Notes under the pieces: model-generated
Told to the model about the DNA's origin: nothing
Database searches by the model: none
Seen by the model: the letters and a program-made list of their open reading frames with translations, nothing else
Position numbers and translations under genes: made by a program
In this document: piece by piece, positions 26,814 through 36,001 of the stretch
How the letters are laid out: each line of letters opens with the position of its first letter
How positions within the stretch are numbered: the stretch's first letter is position 1
NCBI RefSeq assembly: GCF_037577855.1
Contig: NZ_JBAKFX010000012.1
Span: 1 to 64,000 of the forward strand
Source: Dethiothermospora halolimnae
GTDB lineage: Bacteria > Bacillota > Clostridia > Tissierellales > VENL01
Direction: 5' to 3'
DNA length: 64,000 nucleotides

Positions 26814-27920
26814 TTAATAGTGTACATGAACTAACCAAAACTTTATCCCCTTATTACTCCACCCTAAGTCCCAAGGAACCCTGTATCTATCTGTATTATG
26901 GGAGTTAACTAAAGTATACCCCTTAGAGTCAGCTCCCGATACTACAGATATATGGGTTACCTTACCATTTTTGCCATAGGCGACAAAATCTCCTGGAAGT
27001 AGCTTATAGGCAGCCTTATATACTTTTTCATATGAACCACTGGCCACTACAGAAGCCCTACCACTATAAATCATATAACTTTTAAATCCATGGGCATTTA
27101 CCCAGGCTTTACTTCCCCCTCCATCATATTTCCAAGTATAATTCTTTTTAAAACCCCCACCTTCATATAACATTTGGGATGCAAAGTTAGCACAATCGCC
27201 ACCTAGAGGGTTGTAGTCCTTATACTTTTTGTTATATTTATAACCGTACTCTTCATCACTGGCAGCACCACAGTATTTATCAATATATTCTAATGCCTTT
27301 TTCCTCCTATTATTTATATTTGATAAATCCCTTGATTTATGATTAACTATATATTCTTTTATTTTTTCAGCTTTGATATCATTCAAATTTAATGAATCTG
27401 CAAATGGGTCTGTGTACCACTCTCTAGTTATAACCCATTTATCCTCTTGTTTTTCTAAATCTATAGAATGGTATGTTCCAATCCGAAACATATTCTCAGT
27501 ATCTTTTTCATTTATATAAAAATATTTATACTCAGTTGATGCTAGAAAGTTAATTCTATATCCACTTTTTCTTTTAGTTATATTCCTTATTACAACATCA
27601 GAGTCAATATCTGAAAAACTTATATTTTGTTTATCGGACCATATTTTAATATATTTTAATTTTTTCATCTCATGTTCGTATGCCCAAATTCCATATTTTT
27701 TTTCCCTATCATATAGATACTTTAATGAATCCACATCCCCCTTAAGTAAAGCTTTGTTTCTTATATCAAATATTTCATCAACAGTACTCTGAACGTCATC
27801 ATCCAATGAAACTACATGTATTACTTCATCATAATTTAGTAAAATTAAACTTAAAAATATTAAAACAATTGATAATACAAATATTCTAATTACGTTCTTC
27901 TTTTTTATTAATATAATCAT
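26814..27920 (-). CDS. Secreted amidase-domain protein (Amidase_6-like)
   Basis: 368 aa from ATG at 27920 (GGGGGTAGAG upstream); an in-frame TTG 18 nt earlier is possible. An N-terminal signal anchor (~5-28) is followed by an extracellular region. The C-terminal putative amidase domain (~205-368) has the catalytic-Cys block GGDCANFASQMLYEGGG (Cys ~243), HGFKSYMIYSGRA, and the His/Asn-containing THISVVSG and LVNSHNTDRY. Such domains are found in wall- or sporulation-linked proteins of Firmicutes. Substrate unknown. Confidence 0.85.
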   Translation of the reverse strand: MIILIKKKNVIRIFVLSIVLIFLSLILLNYDEVIHVVSLDDDVQSTVDEIFDIRNKALLKGDVDSLKYLYDREKKYGIWAYEHEMKKLKYIKIWSDKQNISFSDIDSDVVIRNITKRKSGYRINFLASTEYKYFYINEKDTENMFRIGTYHSIDLEKQEDKWVITREWYTDPFADSLNLNDIKAEKIKEYIVNHKSRDLSNINNRRKKALEYIDKYCGAASDEEYGYKYNKKYKDYNPLGGDCANFASQMLYEGGGFKKNYTWKYDGGGSKAWVNAHGFKSYMIYSGRASVVASGSYEKVYKAAYKLLPGDFVAYGKNGKVTHISVVSGADSKGYTLVNSHNTDRYRVPWDLGWSNKGIKFWLVHVHY

Positions 27921-27983
27921 TTCTCTACCCCCAAACAATTCTCATAAAATTATATGTATTATATTAATAAAATAGACGAAAAA

Positions 27984-28005
27984 AAGAGACCATTTTTGGT
28001 CTCTT
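27984..28005 (-). terminator. Terminator of psuK-psuG
   Basis: AAGAGACCATTTTTGGTCTC with TT following: an 8-bp stem followed on the minus strand by TTTTTTTC. Confidence 0.85.
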
Positions 28006-28029
28006 AGTTTACCTTTTCAAGTATCTTTA

Positions 28030-28047
28030 GACAAAGTAAGCAAAATG
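28030..28047. repeat. Possible remnant terminal repeat of the MITE
   Basis: GACAAAGTAAGCAAAATG matches the terminal repeat of the MITE at 35790-35961, with one A missing. No matching internal sequence follows on either side, so this looks like a solo end or chance similarity. Confidence 0.4.
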
Positions 28048-28054
28048 ATCTCTA

Positions 28055-28966
28055 CTATTTTGATAGCTCAACTGCCAATTTAGAACCTACCGCCGCATTA
28101 TTATATACTAATTGGATATTAGATTCTAAACTTTTACCTTTAGTTACAGTCTTGATTTTGTCTAATAAGAATGGAGTGGCCTCTTTACCACCTATCCCCT
28201 TTTCGTCAGCTTCTTTAACTGCTTTTTCTATTGCATTGTTTATAGTATCATAATCCATCTGATATTCTTCTGGAATAGGATTACCTATTACTAAACCACC
28301 ATTAAGCCCTAAATCCCATTTAGCATTAATAATGTTAGCTAGTTCCTTTTCATTTTCTACTTTAAAATCAACATTAAAACCACTTTTTCTAGTAAAAAAT
28401 GCTGGAAACTCATCGGTTCCAAATCCCACTACAGGAACACCATTGGTTTCTAAATATTCCAATGTAAGCCCTATATCAAGTATTGACTTGGCTCCTGCAC
28501 AAACCACAGCTACATTAGTTTTAGCAAGTTCCTGTAAGTCTGCTGATATATCAAAGGTTTCAGTAGCTCCCCTATGTACACCACCTATACCCCCTGTTGC
28601 AAATACCTTTATACCAGCTAAAGCTGAAATAATCATAGTTGATGCAACAGTAGTGGCACCATTTAAGCCATTAGCAACCACATAGGGTAAATCCCTTCTA
28701 CTAGTTTTTAAAATATCAGTTCCTTTACCTAAATATTCAAGTTCCTCCTCACTAATACCAACCTTCAATTTACCATCCAATATAGCTATAGTGGCAGGAA
28801 CTGCGCCATTTTCTCTAACTATTTCTTCTACTTTCTTTGCTGTTTTAACATTCTGTGGATAGGGCATACCATGGGATATTATTGTTGATTCCAAAGCAAC
28901 AACTGGTTTCCCTCCATCTATAGCCTCTTTTATATGGGGTTTAATATCTAAATATTTTTCTAACAT
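28055..28966 (-). CDS. psuG: Pseudouridine-5'-phosphate glycosidase
   Basis: 303 aa, full length for PsuG. Family blocks are LESTIISHGMPYPQN, GTTVASTMI, FATGGIGGVHRGA and the Lys-containing CAGAKSILDIGLTLEYLETN. It splits pseudouridine 5'-phosphate to uracil and ribose 5-phosphate. The start lies inside the 3' end of psuK with a 7-nt overlap, a typical coupled operon. Confidence 0.97.
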   Translation of the reverse strand: MLEKYLDIKPHIKEAIDGGKPVVALESTIISHGMPYPQNVKTAKKVEEIVRENGAVPATIAILDGKLKVGISEEELEYLGKGTDILKTSRRDLPYVVANGLNGATTVASTMIISALAGIKVFATGGIGGVHRGATETFDISADLQELAKTNVAVVCAGAKSILDIGLTLEYLETNGVPVVGFGTDEFPAFFTRKSGFNVDFKVENEKELANIINAKWDLGLNGGLVIGNPIPEEYQMDYDTINNAIEKAVKEADEKGIGGKEATPFLLDKIKTVTKGKSLESNIQLVYNNAAVGSKLAVELSK

Positions 28967-30051
28967 ATTCTCAACTCCTTAATTTTTTTATTAATATTTT
29001 CAACACTTATATTGGGATTTATTGTATCTTCATGGGACAAAGCTAGTATCGATGATGTCATAGAAAATACAGAACTATAATGGATATTATAATTATTTAT
29101 ATAACTATATATTAACCCCGCCATAAATGCATCCCCTGCTCCTGTGGCATTAACTACATTTATTTTTGGCGACCTAATAATTCCCTTTGTATTTTCATCA
29201 CCATAAAACACACCATCTTCTCCCAAACTAATAAATACTTTTTTCACACCTTTTTGTAAAAAATAGTCTAAGGCTTTATTTAAATCCTCTTCCTTATTAA
29301 TTTTGATACCTGACAATGCTTCAGCTTCTATCTTATTAGGTTTAATTGTATGAAACTTCCCAATTAGATCTTTTACTTTTTTGCATTTTGTAGTAGATAC
29401 GGCATCAAGAAAAAACACTTTATCATTAAAATTTGATAAAATATATTCAATAACTTCATAATCTATATTGGTATCTATAACAACTATCTTAGATTTATTT
29501 ATAATACTGTTCTTTTGCTTAATATAATCCACATTCATCTGAGAGAAATTATCCATATCAGATATGGCAACCTTCATATCTCTATTTTCATCTAAAATTG
29601 ATAAATAAGTAGATGTATTTCCATTGATCACGAGACAGTTATCCATATCAATACCTGCCATTCTACACTCCTTAAGGATTCTCTTTCCATATAAATCATT
29701 CCCTAAGACAGATATTAACTTTGTCTTTATTCCTAATTTAGTTGTATTTTCCGCTATATTTCTCCCAACACCACCTAATGAAGTCTTTACACTTCCAGGA
29801 TTGGAATCATTTAATATTAATTTATTACCTGTAAATCCCTGTATATCAATATTAGTTCCACCTATAACGGTTATATATCTTTCTTCATTTAAGATATACC
29901 CTTTTCCTTTTATATGGCCTTTTTTTATAAGATTACCTATATGGACAGCTACAGATGATCGTGTTATACCAAGTTCTTTGGCCAATTGTTGTTGAGATAT
30001 AAGTGGATTGCTTCGTAAAATATTTAATATTTCTTTTTCTCTACTCGTCAT
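28960..30051 (-). CDS. psuK: PfkB-family kinase with N-terminal winged helix (PsuK-like)
   Basis: 363 aa. Residues 1-55 form an HTH (ISQQQLAKELGITRSSVAVH) of the type used by DeoR/MarR-like regulators. The remainder is a PfkB kinase with GGTNIDIQGF, GGVGRNIAENTTKLG and the catalytic NATGAGDAFMAGL (~310-322). It probably phosphorylates pseudouridine before PsuG acts. The fused HTH suggests self-regulation by substrate, as proposed for similar fusions; this is inference. Confidence 0.9.
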   Translation of the reverse strand: MTSREKEILNILRSNPLISQQQLAKELGITRSSVAVHIGNLIKKGHIKGKGYILNEERYITVIGGTNIDIQGFTGNKLILNDSNPGSVKTSLGGVGRNIAENTTKLGIKTKLISVLGNDLYGKRILKECRMAGIDMDNCLVINGNTSTYLSILDENRDMKVAISDMDNFSQMNVDYIKQKNSIINKSKIVVIDTNIDYEVIEYILSNFNDKVFFLDAVSTTKCKKVKDLIGKFHTIKPNKIEAEALSGIKINKEEDLNKALDYFLQKGVKKVFISLGEDGVFYGDENTKGIIRSPKINVVNATGAGDAFMAGLIYSYINNYNIHYSSVFSMTSSILALSHEDTINPNISVENINKKIKELRIC

Positions 30052-30125
30052 AAAATCACCAACTTTTGTTTAATTAATAAACTTATGTTTATATTATACC
30101 CCAATGGTTTAAATTTTGCAAGAAA

Positions 30126-30164
30126 AAAATCGGGATAAACTATAAAATAGTTTATCCCGATTTT
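30126..30164 (-). terminator. Terminator of the unknown 175-aa gene
   Basis: AAAATCGGGATAAACTA and TAGTTTATCCCGATTTT form a 17-bp stem with a 5-nt loop. Located just downstream of the unknown gene's stop and followed by T residues on the minus strand. Confidence 0.85.
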
Positions 30165-30176
30165 CTTTGAGTAATT

Positions 30177-30704
30177 CTATCTACTGACTAATTCTTTTAA
30201 TTTCTCTTCTATATATTCTTTTATTTCAATTTCCCCTATATATGTATTATCATCGGTAAAACTTGGCCTTACCCTAAAGAAATTTATTACAAGTTTATTA
30301 TCCTTTATTACATACTCTTGTTTATGAAGGGGCGCAAATATTACTTCTAACTCTTCATACTTATCACTATCAATTTTGTCAACTAAATCTTCTAAATTCA
30401 ATTTTTTTATAGGCTGTACCATTGAATTAGTGTACTCTAAATCCTCCATCATCCAAAGATTGTTATTCCAGAATTTACTTTCTTTTTTATTTTTGCTTGA
30501 TAGAAGTTCTCTATTGGTTACAGCACTTAACACCTTTCTTACTGATTCAGCATCAAATTCATCATCATATGTAATAGTCAAACCTTCCATGTTTGCTATA
30601 TCAGTAAGATATTTTTCTGAAACTTTTTGTCTTTCACTTGTTGATTGCCAAAAAAACAGCATAGCTTCTACTACTTCTAAGTTTGTTTTAATGCTCTGTA
30701 CCAT
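30177..30704 (-). CDS. Conserved-looking protein of unknown function
   Basis: I do not recognise this 175-aa protein. It has no signal peptide or membrane segment. The N-terminal half is helical (LEVVEAMLFFWQSTSERQKV, then a DDEFDAESVRKVLSAVTNRE run). The C-terminal part is mixed beta/alpha with EELEVIFAPLHKQEYVIKD and a charged helical end (EIKEYIEEKLKELVSR). RBS AAAGGAG and a strong terminator indicate a real monocistronic gene. The layout suggests a winged-helix-like N-terminus and a possible regulatory role, but that is a guess. Confidence 0.55.
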   Translation of the reverse strand: MVQSIKTNLEVVEAMLFFWQSTSERQKVSEKYLTDIANMEGLTITYDDEFDAESVRKVLSAVTNRELLSSKNKKESKFWNNNLWMMEDLEYTNSMVQPIKKLNLEDLVDKIDSDKYEELEVIFAPLHKQEYVIKDNKLVINFFRVRPSFTDDNTYIGEIEIKEYIEEKLKELVSR

Positions 30705-30795
30705 CTAAAACAGCTCCTTTCAATTTATAATCCCAAAGTAATTCTATCATATTTATACCAATATATTAATTATTAATTCGTAACAAAATAAAATT

Positions 30796-31725
30796 TCAAT
30801 ATCTAAATTTCTGTCTAGTATAAATAAAATTAGATCTATGGATGTGTATAGATAGTATATCTACCTCTGGATGGTTTTCTGAAGTAAAAGGTATGTTATT
30901 TCCTAAAGCTAAGTTACCGCCAGCATATAAACCTGAATAATTCACAAAAGCTTCATCTAATAGTTTTTCCTCCATTAAATAATAGAATATTGTGGGAGAT
31001 TCCACAGCTAGATTATCTATCCCCATATCCTTTAAAGCCTTCATTCCTTTTTTTATATCAATTTTATAGTTGTCCCCTGAAACTATTATTATAACTTCAT
31101 TCTTTCTTTTATCTATAGTACTCTGAATATTACCTTCCCCCGCTAAAACTTTAATATAAGACCTATTTATATTTTCTTTAATATATTTAAAACCTTCACC
31201 GGTTGTCATGATACAAATAGGTATTTCTTTTCTTTCGAATAATACATGGTCAAATGGTATCATTCTTCCCCGTCTAGAGATTATAATATTCCACGGTATA
31301 GGCTTTTTATTTAAAATATCCCCTCTAGCTTTAACTAAATCTAGGTCGTATACATGTCCTGATATGTTTTCTTCCACATTTAAAGTTCTTGTACCTAAAA
31401 CTACACCATCTGAATATGTCCTTAATAAATTGACCATCCAAAGGTCCGCTAAGCCCCCATATGGATCTCCTTTATTCCCTTTTGATATAAGGGTACTTTT
31501 TAAACCATTATTAAATCCCAGTTTGCCATCCATGGTTAATACAATGCTACTGTACACATATGGTCTATGCCCTAAACTATTAGGAAAATAAATTGAGCCA
31601 TATACTTCAGAAATCTTCTTAGGAATTTTAATATTAGATGCCCATTTATCTAATATTTTATTATTAGTATATATTCTATTTAATTTAATTTTTTCTTTTG
31701 GAAATTCTATATGTGGTAATTTCAT
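30796..31725 (-). CDS. RibD C-terminal-like reductase (dihydrofolate reductase family)
   Basis: 309 aa from ATG at 31725; two ATG codons 6-9 nt upstream follow GGG directly and cannot be used. The fold is a RibD_C/DHFR-like Rossmann domain: YSSIVLTMDGKLGFNNG, LADLWMVNLLRTYSDGVVLG, and the acid/Asn-containing VLAGEGNIQSTI. Similar proteins reduce pyrimidine or pterin-like compounds in riboflavin and related pathways. The N-terminal ~45 residues are extra. Substrate unknown; no rib genes are near. Confidence 0.8.
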   Translation of the reverse strand: MKLPHIEFPKEKIKLNRIYTNNKILDKWASNIKIPKKISEVYGSIYFPNSLGHRPYVYSSIVLTMDGKLGFNNGLKSTLISKGNKGDPYGGLADLWMVNLLRTYSDGVVLGTRTLNVEENISGHVYDLDLVKARGDILNKKPIPWNIIISRRGRMIPFDHVLFERKEIPICIMTTGEGFKYIKENINRSYIKVLAGEGNIQSTIDKRKNEVIIIVSGDNYKIDIKKGMKALKDMGIDNLAVESPTIFYYLMEEKLLDEAFVNYSGLYAGGNLALGNNIPFTSENHPEVDILSIHIHRSNFIYTRQKFRY

Positions 31726-31750
31726 AAACATCATCCCTTAAATATATTAA

Positions 31751-31790
31751 AAAACAGACTCAAAATGAATATACCCGTTGAGTCTGTTTT
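31751..31790 (-). terminator. Terminator of the MCP-SBP fusion gene
   Basis: AAAACAGACTCAA and TTGAGTCTGTTTT form a 13-bp stem around a 14-nt loop, followed by CTATTC. Located just downstream of the fusion gene's stop codon. Confidence 0.75.
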
Positions 31791-31799
31791 CTATTCATA

Positions 31800-34271
31800 T
31801 TAACTTTTTATAATAAATTCATCAAATTTGTATTTTTCTAAAGGACTAAGCTTCACATTAATAAGATTATCTTTATGTACATATGCTAACTTTGTATATG
31901 ATATTAATATCCAAGGCATATCAGCCATAATTTTTTTCTCAATATGTTTATATGCTTCAATTCGTTTTCTAGGATTTATAATTTTTTTTGCATCCTCTAG
32001 TAAACTTAACACTTCTTCATTTTTATATTTTCCAAAATTAGTGAAATTTTCAGGGTTAACAAGGGGTTGTAGGAAATTATCAGGATCTCCTGTATCTGCA
32101 ATCCAACCTATGGAATAAATATCACATCTATTAATATTATCTACAGAAATATAATCTCCCTCTGCAACAATACATTCCACTTCAATGCCTATATCTTTCA
32201 AATCCTTTATCACATAATCTATATGTTTACCGTTATTCCCCTTATATGTTAGAACCTTTAATTTTTCCTTATTTTTATAATACCCTTCTTCTTTTAATAT
32301 TTTTTTTGCCCTATTTTTATTATAGGATAAGTTAGGTAATCGATCATTGTCAATTATTTCAGGTGGAAATATTCCTTTAGCTTCTATACCCATTCCCCTA
32401 TAGGCTTCATCTATTATTTTAATTCTATTTATCCCATAATTAATTGCTTTTCTTATATTTTTATTTCTTGAAAATATAGTATTTCTTTTAAAATTAAATC
32501 CCCAAAAATTAGTTGCCATCATAGTTTTAGTTTTTATTTTTCCCCTATAACTCTTTGATTTAACTTCTTCTAATTGTTTACCGTTTATTTTTCCAAAGTC
32601 ATATTTCCCATTTAAATATCCCTCAGTTACATTATCATCTTTATATATTATGTTTATTCTATCAATATAAGGTTGTCCTCCAAAGTAATCTTTATAAGCT
32701 CTTAATATATATTTTTCATTATCCTCGTCTGTTATCATATACGGACCACAACCTATAAAGTCACCTTTTCTTAAAGCTTCTTTACTCAGTATTGAACAGC
32801 TACTTTGAGCTAAATTTAATAGGAATCCACTATAGGGGTTTGCTAATTTTATTGCTATTCTATATTTGTCTAATATTTTAATTCCTACTACATCTTTAGT
32901 TTTTCCATTATTATACTCTTTAGCTCCCTCTATCTCCATCAAAAACCAACTATTGGGAGAATCGAGTTTTTGATCTAAAATCCTTTCTAGAGAAAATTTC
33001 ACATCATCAGCTGTTATCTCTATACCATTATGAAATTTAGCTCCCTTTCTTAAATTAAAAAACCAAGTTAAATTATCCTCTTTTAAGTACCAACTTTTAG
33101 CTACCCCAGGTAATATTTCTCCGAAATTCCCCATAAGTAATAGTCCACTGTTTATATTATTTAATATTGTACATGTATCCGTATCAAAAGCCATGGCTGG
33201 ATCCTTTGTTTTCATTTTTTCAGCTATTACAGTTGTTATATTTTTGTCAGATTTAGTTGCATTGTAGCTTATTTCTTTGGTAGACTCTATATCTTTAGAA
33301 ACTTCTTCTAAATTTTCCACTGTCATAGCCAACAAATTTATTGACGAATTAATTTGCTCTGTATTCATTGTCATTATTTCAATCATTGTCATTATTTTTT
33401 CCGCTACTTCATTTAGTTCATCTGTAGAGTATATAACTTCTTCTAAACTAGTTGTTTGCTCATTTATGGCACTATTGATTTCTTGGGTTAACTCTACTGT
33501 TTTTGTTATAGAATCTATTATCTGATTAAAAACTAAATTAGTATTATTTGCTATCTTTACTCCTTCTTCAACTTTAGCAGTACTTTTTTCCATGGCATTT
33601 AAAGTATTGTTAATGCTTTCATTTATTTTTTTTATTGTAGTAGATATCTTGCCTGCTGATCTATCACTTTCTATGGCAAGCTTCCTTACCTCATCTGCAA
33701 CCACAGCAAATCCTCTACCATGTTCCCCGGCTCTAGCAGCTTCTATAGCTGCATTTAATGATAATAAATTAGTTTGAGCAGATATATCTTTAATGACACT
33801 AAGTATATTATTAATTTCAAATGCATGTCCACTTAAGGCGGTTACCTCTTCCTTGACATAATCCACCGATTCTTCAATTTCCGTAATGGCATCAATAGAC
33901 TCGTCTACAGCCTTGTTACCCGCCTTAGCCATTTTAAGGGTATCCTCTACTATTTGTTCAGAATTAGCTGTACTGGCCACAACCTCCTCTGCTAGTGCTG
34001 AATGACTTTGAATTTTATCCATTACATTATCAATAAATTTGATCTGATTATTTACACTGTCTGAAACATAGTTAATATTATAAATTATATTCCCGGTTGC
34101 AAAATCCGACTCTTTAATTCTTTTTTTAAGCCTTTTTATGATTAGCCTTTGATTCTCTAATAATAATGCTGATTTGTTTATTTTTTCTTCTTGTAATGAC
34201 ACTTTATTATTTTGACCCGGCTGTTTTTGTTCTTTAATACTTTTTCCCCTTATCTTTTCTAATAACTTCAA
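31800..34271 (-). CDS. Soluble chemoreceptor (MCP) fused to a peptide-binding SBP_bac_5 domain
   Basis: The 823-aa product has no signal peptide or membrane segment. Residues ~60-340 form a chemoreceptor cytoplasmic domain with the hairpin tip ISAQTNLLSLNAAIEAARAG followed by EHGRGFAVVADEVRKLA (~163-199) and heptad coiled coils on both sides. Residues ~345-820 are a family 5 solute-binding domain (peptide/nickel type): LPGVAKSWYLKEDNLTWFFN, LRKGAKFHNGIEITADDV, FGPY-like GCGPYMIT and a C-terminal YKHIEKKIMADMPWILISY. TTG start behind AGGGGG. It could detect an intracellular peptide or other ligand and signal through CheA/CheW. Normally SBP domains are outside the cell. No ABC permease genes are adjacent. 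Confidence 0.9.
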   Translation of the reverse strand: MKLLEKIRGKSIKEQKQPGQNNKVSLQEEKINKSALLLENQRLIIKRLKKRIKESDFATGNIIYNINYVSDSVNNQIKFIDNVMDKIQSHSALAEEVVASTANSEQIVEDTLKMAKAGNKAVDESIDAITEIEESVDYVKEEVTALSGHAFEINNILSVIKDISAQTNLLSLNAAIEAARAGEHGRGFAVVADEVRKLAIESDRSAGKISTTIKKINESINNTLNAMEKSTAKVEEGVKIANNTNLVFNQIIDSITKTVELTQEINSAINEQTTSLEEVIYSTDELNEVAEKIMTMIEIMTMNTEQINSSINLLAMTVENLEEVSKDIESTKEISYNATKSDKNITTVIAEKMKTKDPAMAFDTDTCTILNNINSGLLLMGNFGEILPGVAKSWYLKEDNLTWFFNLRKGAKFHNGIEITADDVKFSLERILDQKLDSPNSWFLMEIEGAKEYNNGKTKDVVGIKILDKYRIAIKLANPYSGFLLNLAQSSCSILSKEALRKGDFIGCGPYMITDEDNEKYILRAYKDYFGGQPYIDRINIIYKDDNVTEGYLNGKYDFGKINGKQLEEVKSKSYRGKIKTKTMMATNFWGFNFKRNTIFSRNKNIRKAINYGINRIKIIDEAYRGMGIEAKGIFPPEIIDNDRLPNLSYNKNRAKKILKEEGYYKNKEKLKVLTYKGNNGKHIDYVIKDLKDIGIEVECIVAEGDYISVDNINRCDIYSIGWIADTGDPDNFLQPLVNPENFTNFGKYKNEEVLSLLEDAKKIINPRKRIEAYKHIEKKIMADMPWILISYTKLAYVHKDNLINVKLSPLEKYKFDEFIIKS

Positions 34272-34431
34272 TTTTATTGCCCCCTAAATTAAATTACCCC
34301 ACTATAATATTTAAAATATTAACACTTCACATTTAATTATATCATTTTTTGTAGTATTTAAAAACATTATTGTCTTAAAATGTAATTTGCCAGTTAAATT
34401 TTTACATTGACCTTTAATATATCACCTTGTT

Positions 34432-34881
34432 CTATAAAAAATAATAAAAAATAACTAAAGTTATTGAACCTGTAAAAATAAATATATCCCCAAGATTAAA
34501 TATAGGGCATCTCTTAAAATTAAATCTAATAAAATCCACCACATATCCCAATCTAATTCTATCTATATAATTTCCCAAAGCCCCACCTAACATTAATATT
34601 AGAGGTAATACAAACATTTTATATTCTACATATTCATTAAAAACAAATATTAAAATGGAAATCATTATAATAGTAATCCCATTAATAATTTTTAAAAATA
34701 ATCTTTTATTCTTTAATATCCCAAATGCCGCTCCATAATTTCTGGCTATTACTATTTTTATAAATCTTTTTTTAATAAATACCAAATCATTTTTCTTCAT
34801 ATAATGACAAATAGCTTTTTTTGTGAATTGATCTATTGATGTTATCATAAATATAAACAAGACATAATATATTATTTCCAT
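34432..34881 (-). CDS. lspA: Signal peptidase II (lipoprotein)
   Basis: A 149-aa polytopic protein with the LspA layout: N-terminal helix with DQFTKKA, ARNYGAAFGIL (family motif NxGAAFGxL) and GGALGNYIDRIRLGYVVDF with the first catalytic Asp, then FNLGD with the second (FNxAD in most members, Ala to Gly here). Four membrane segments. It cleaves prolipoprotein signal peptides. RBS AGAGGAG. Whether it is the housekeeping copy cannot be told. Confidence 0.88.
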   Translation of the reverse strand: MEIIYYVLFIFMITSIDQFTKKAICHYMKKNDLVFIKKRFIKIVIARNYGAAFGILKNKRLFLKIINGITIIMISILIFVFNEYVEYKMFVLPLILMLGGALGNYIDRIRLGYVVDFIRFNFKRCPIFNLGDIFIFTGSITLVIFYYFL

Positions 34882-34986
34882 CTAAACATTCTCCTCTCCA
34901 TAATACTTTTTGACGAATTATAAAGGATTATTTAAAAATTAGTAGAATACTTATATTGTTCGATTATAATTTGGAGGTGATTATTT

Positions 34987-35769
34987 ATGTTCAATACTCA
35001 AATATTGGGCTTTAGTTTATATAATATAGTTTATTATTTCTTAGTCTACTCATTTTTAGGCTGGTGTTTAGAAACAACTTATGTTACTTATATAGACGGC
35101 AAATTTACAAATAGAGGCTTTTTAAATGGTCCTTTCTGTCCAATATATGGTTTCGGTGCTACTTTAATTATAGTGTTATTAAATCCTATTGACAATGTTA
35201 TTATTTTATTTATTGCAGCAATCATATTGACTACTATATTGGAGTATATAACAGGTTATGTTTTGGAAAAACTTTTTAATACGGTATGGTGGGACTATAG
35301 TGAAAGATTTCTTAATATAAAAGGGAGAGTCTGCTTATATTTTTCTTTAATCTGGGGTTTTTTATCTTTATTTCTTATTGTTATAATCCATCCTATTACT
35401 AAAAATTTTTTAAGACTAATACCTACATCATATGGAAGTATATTCATTTACATAATATCATTATATTTTTTAATAGATTTATCAATTACTATAACTTCTA
35501 TAGTTGAACTAAATCTAAAACTAAAAAAACTAAATGTTTTATCTAATGAAATAAAAACAAAATTACATCATCTTAAAGATGTAACCGATGACAAAGAGGA
35601 GAGTATTGAAGCTAAAATTAAAGAACTTAGAAGAAGGTATAATAATGTAATTAGTAAAAGGATAAATCTTCATGCTAGATTGATAAAGGCCTTCCCAAAT
35701 ATAAGGTCTAATAAATTTAATCATATTTTAAAGGATGTAAAAAAGCATATAGAAAGGCTATATAAATAA
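34987..35769 (+). CDS. CmpB-type putative ABC transporter membrane protein
   Basis: The 260-aa product has 5-6 membrane segments in its N-terminal ~180 residues and a basic coiled-coil C-terminus (~185-260). The N-terminal block SFLGWCLETTYVTYIDGKFT followed by NRGFLNGPFCPIYGFGA is characteristic of the PF06541 (ABC_trans_CmpB, DUF1113) family, which is annotated as a permease component but has no proven substrate. Divergent from lspA. RBS GGAGGTG. Confidence 0.9.
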   Translation: MFNTQILGFSLYNIVYYFLVYSFLGWCLETTYVTYIDGKFTNRGFLNGPFCPIYGFGATLIIVLLNPIDNVIILFIAAIILTTILEYITGYVLEKLFNTVWWDYSERFLNIKGRVCLYFSLIWGFLSLFLIVIIHPITKNFLRLIPTSYGSIFIYIISLYFLIDLSITITSIVELNLKLKKLNVLSNEIKTKLHHLKDVTDDKEESIEAKIKELRRRYNNVISKRINLHARLIKAFPNIRSNKFNHILKDVKKHIERLYK

Positions 35770-35789
35770 AAAAACAACTATAAAGTATC

Positions 35790-35961
35790 GACAAAGTAAG
35801 CAAAAATGTCCGCCAGTCCTCGGATTTGGAAAATATAAAGAAACGGTCGAAAATAGAATTCCAAACTCGCTACGCTCAAACAATGGAATTTAAACGATTT
35901 TCTCCCTTATTCTATATTTTCACAAATCCTGCGTTATGCTACCATTTTTGCTTACTTTGTC
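35790..35961. repeat. MITE-like element, copy A
   Basis: A 172-bp element bounded by perfect inverted ends GACAAAGTAAGCAAAAATG. The interior is itself largely self-complementary (e.g. GGATTTGG.AAAATATA near the left end, TCTATATTTTCACAAATCC near the right). No ORF inside. It lies between cmpB and thiE/tenI. The second copy is at 45407-45581 in the opposite orientation. Strongly suggests a non-autonomous mobile element. Confidence 0.85.
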
Positions 35962-36001
35962 TACATATATCTTATTAATACATTGATAAGTTGTAACTCT
36001 A

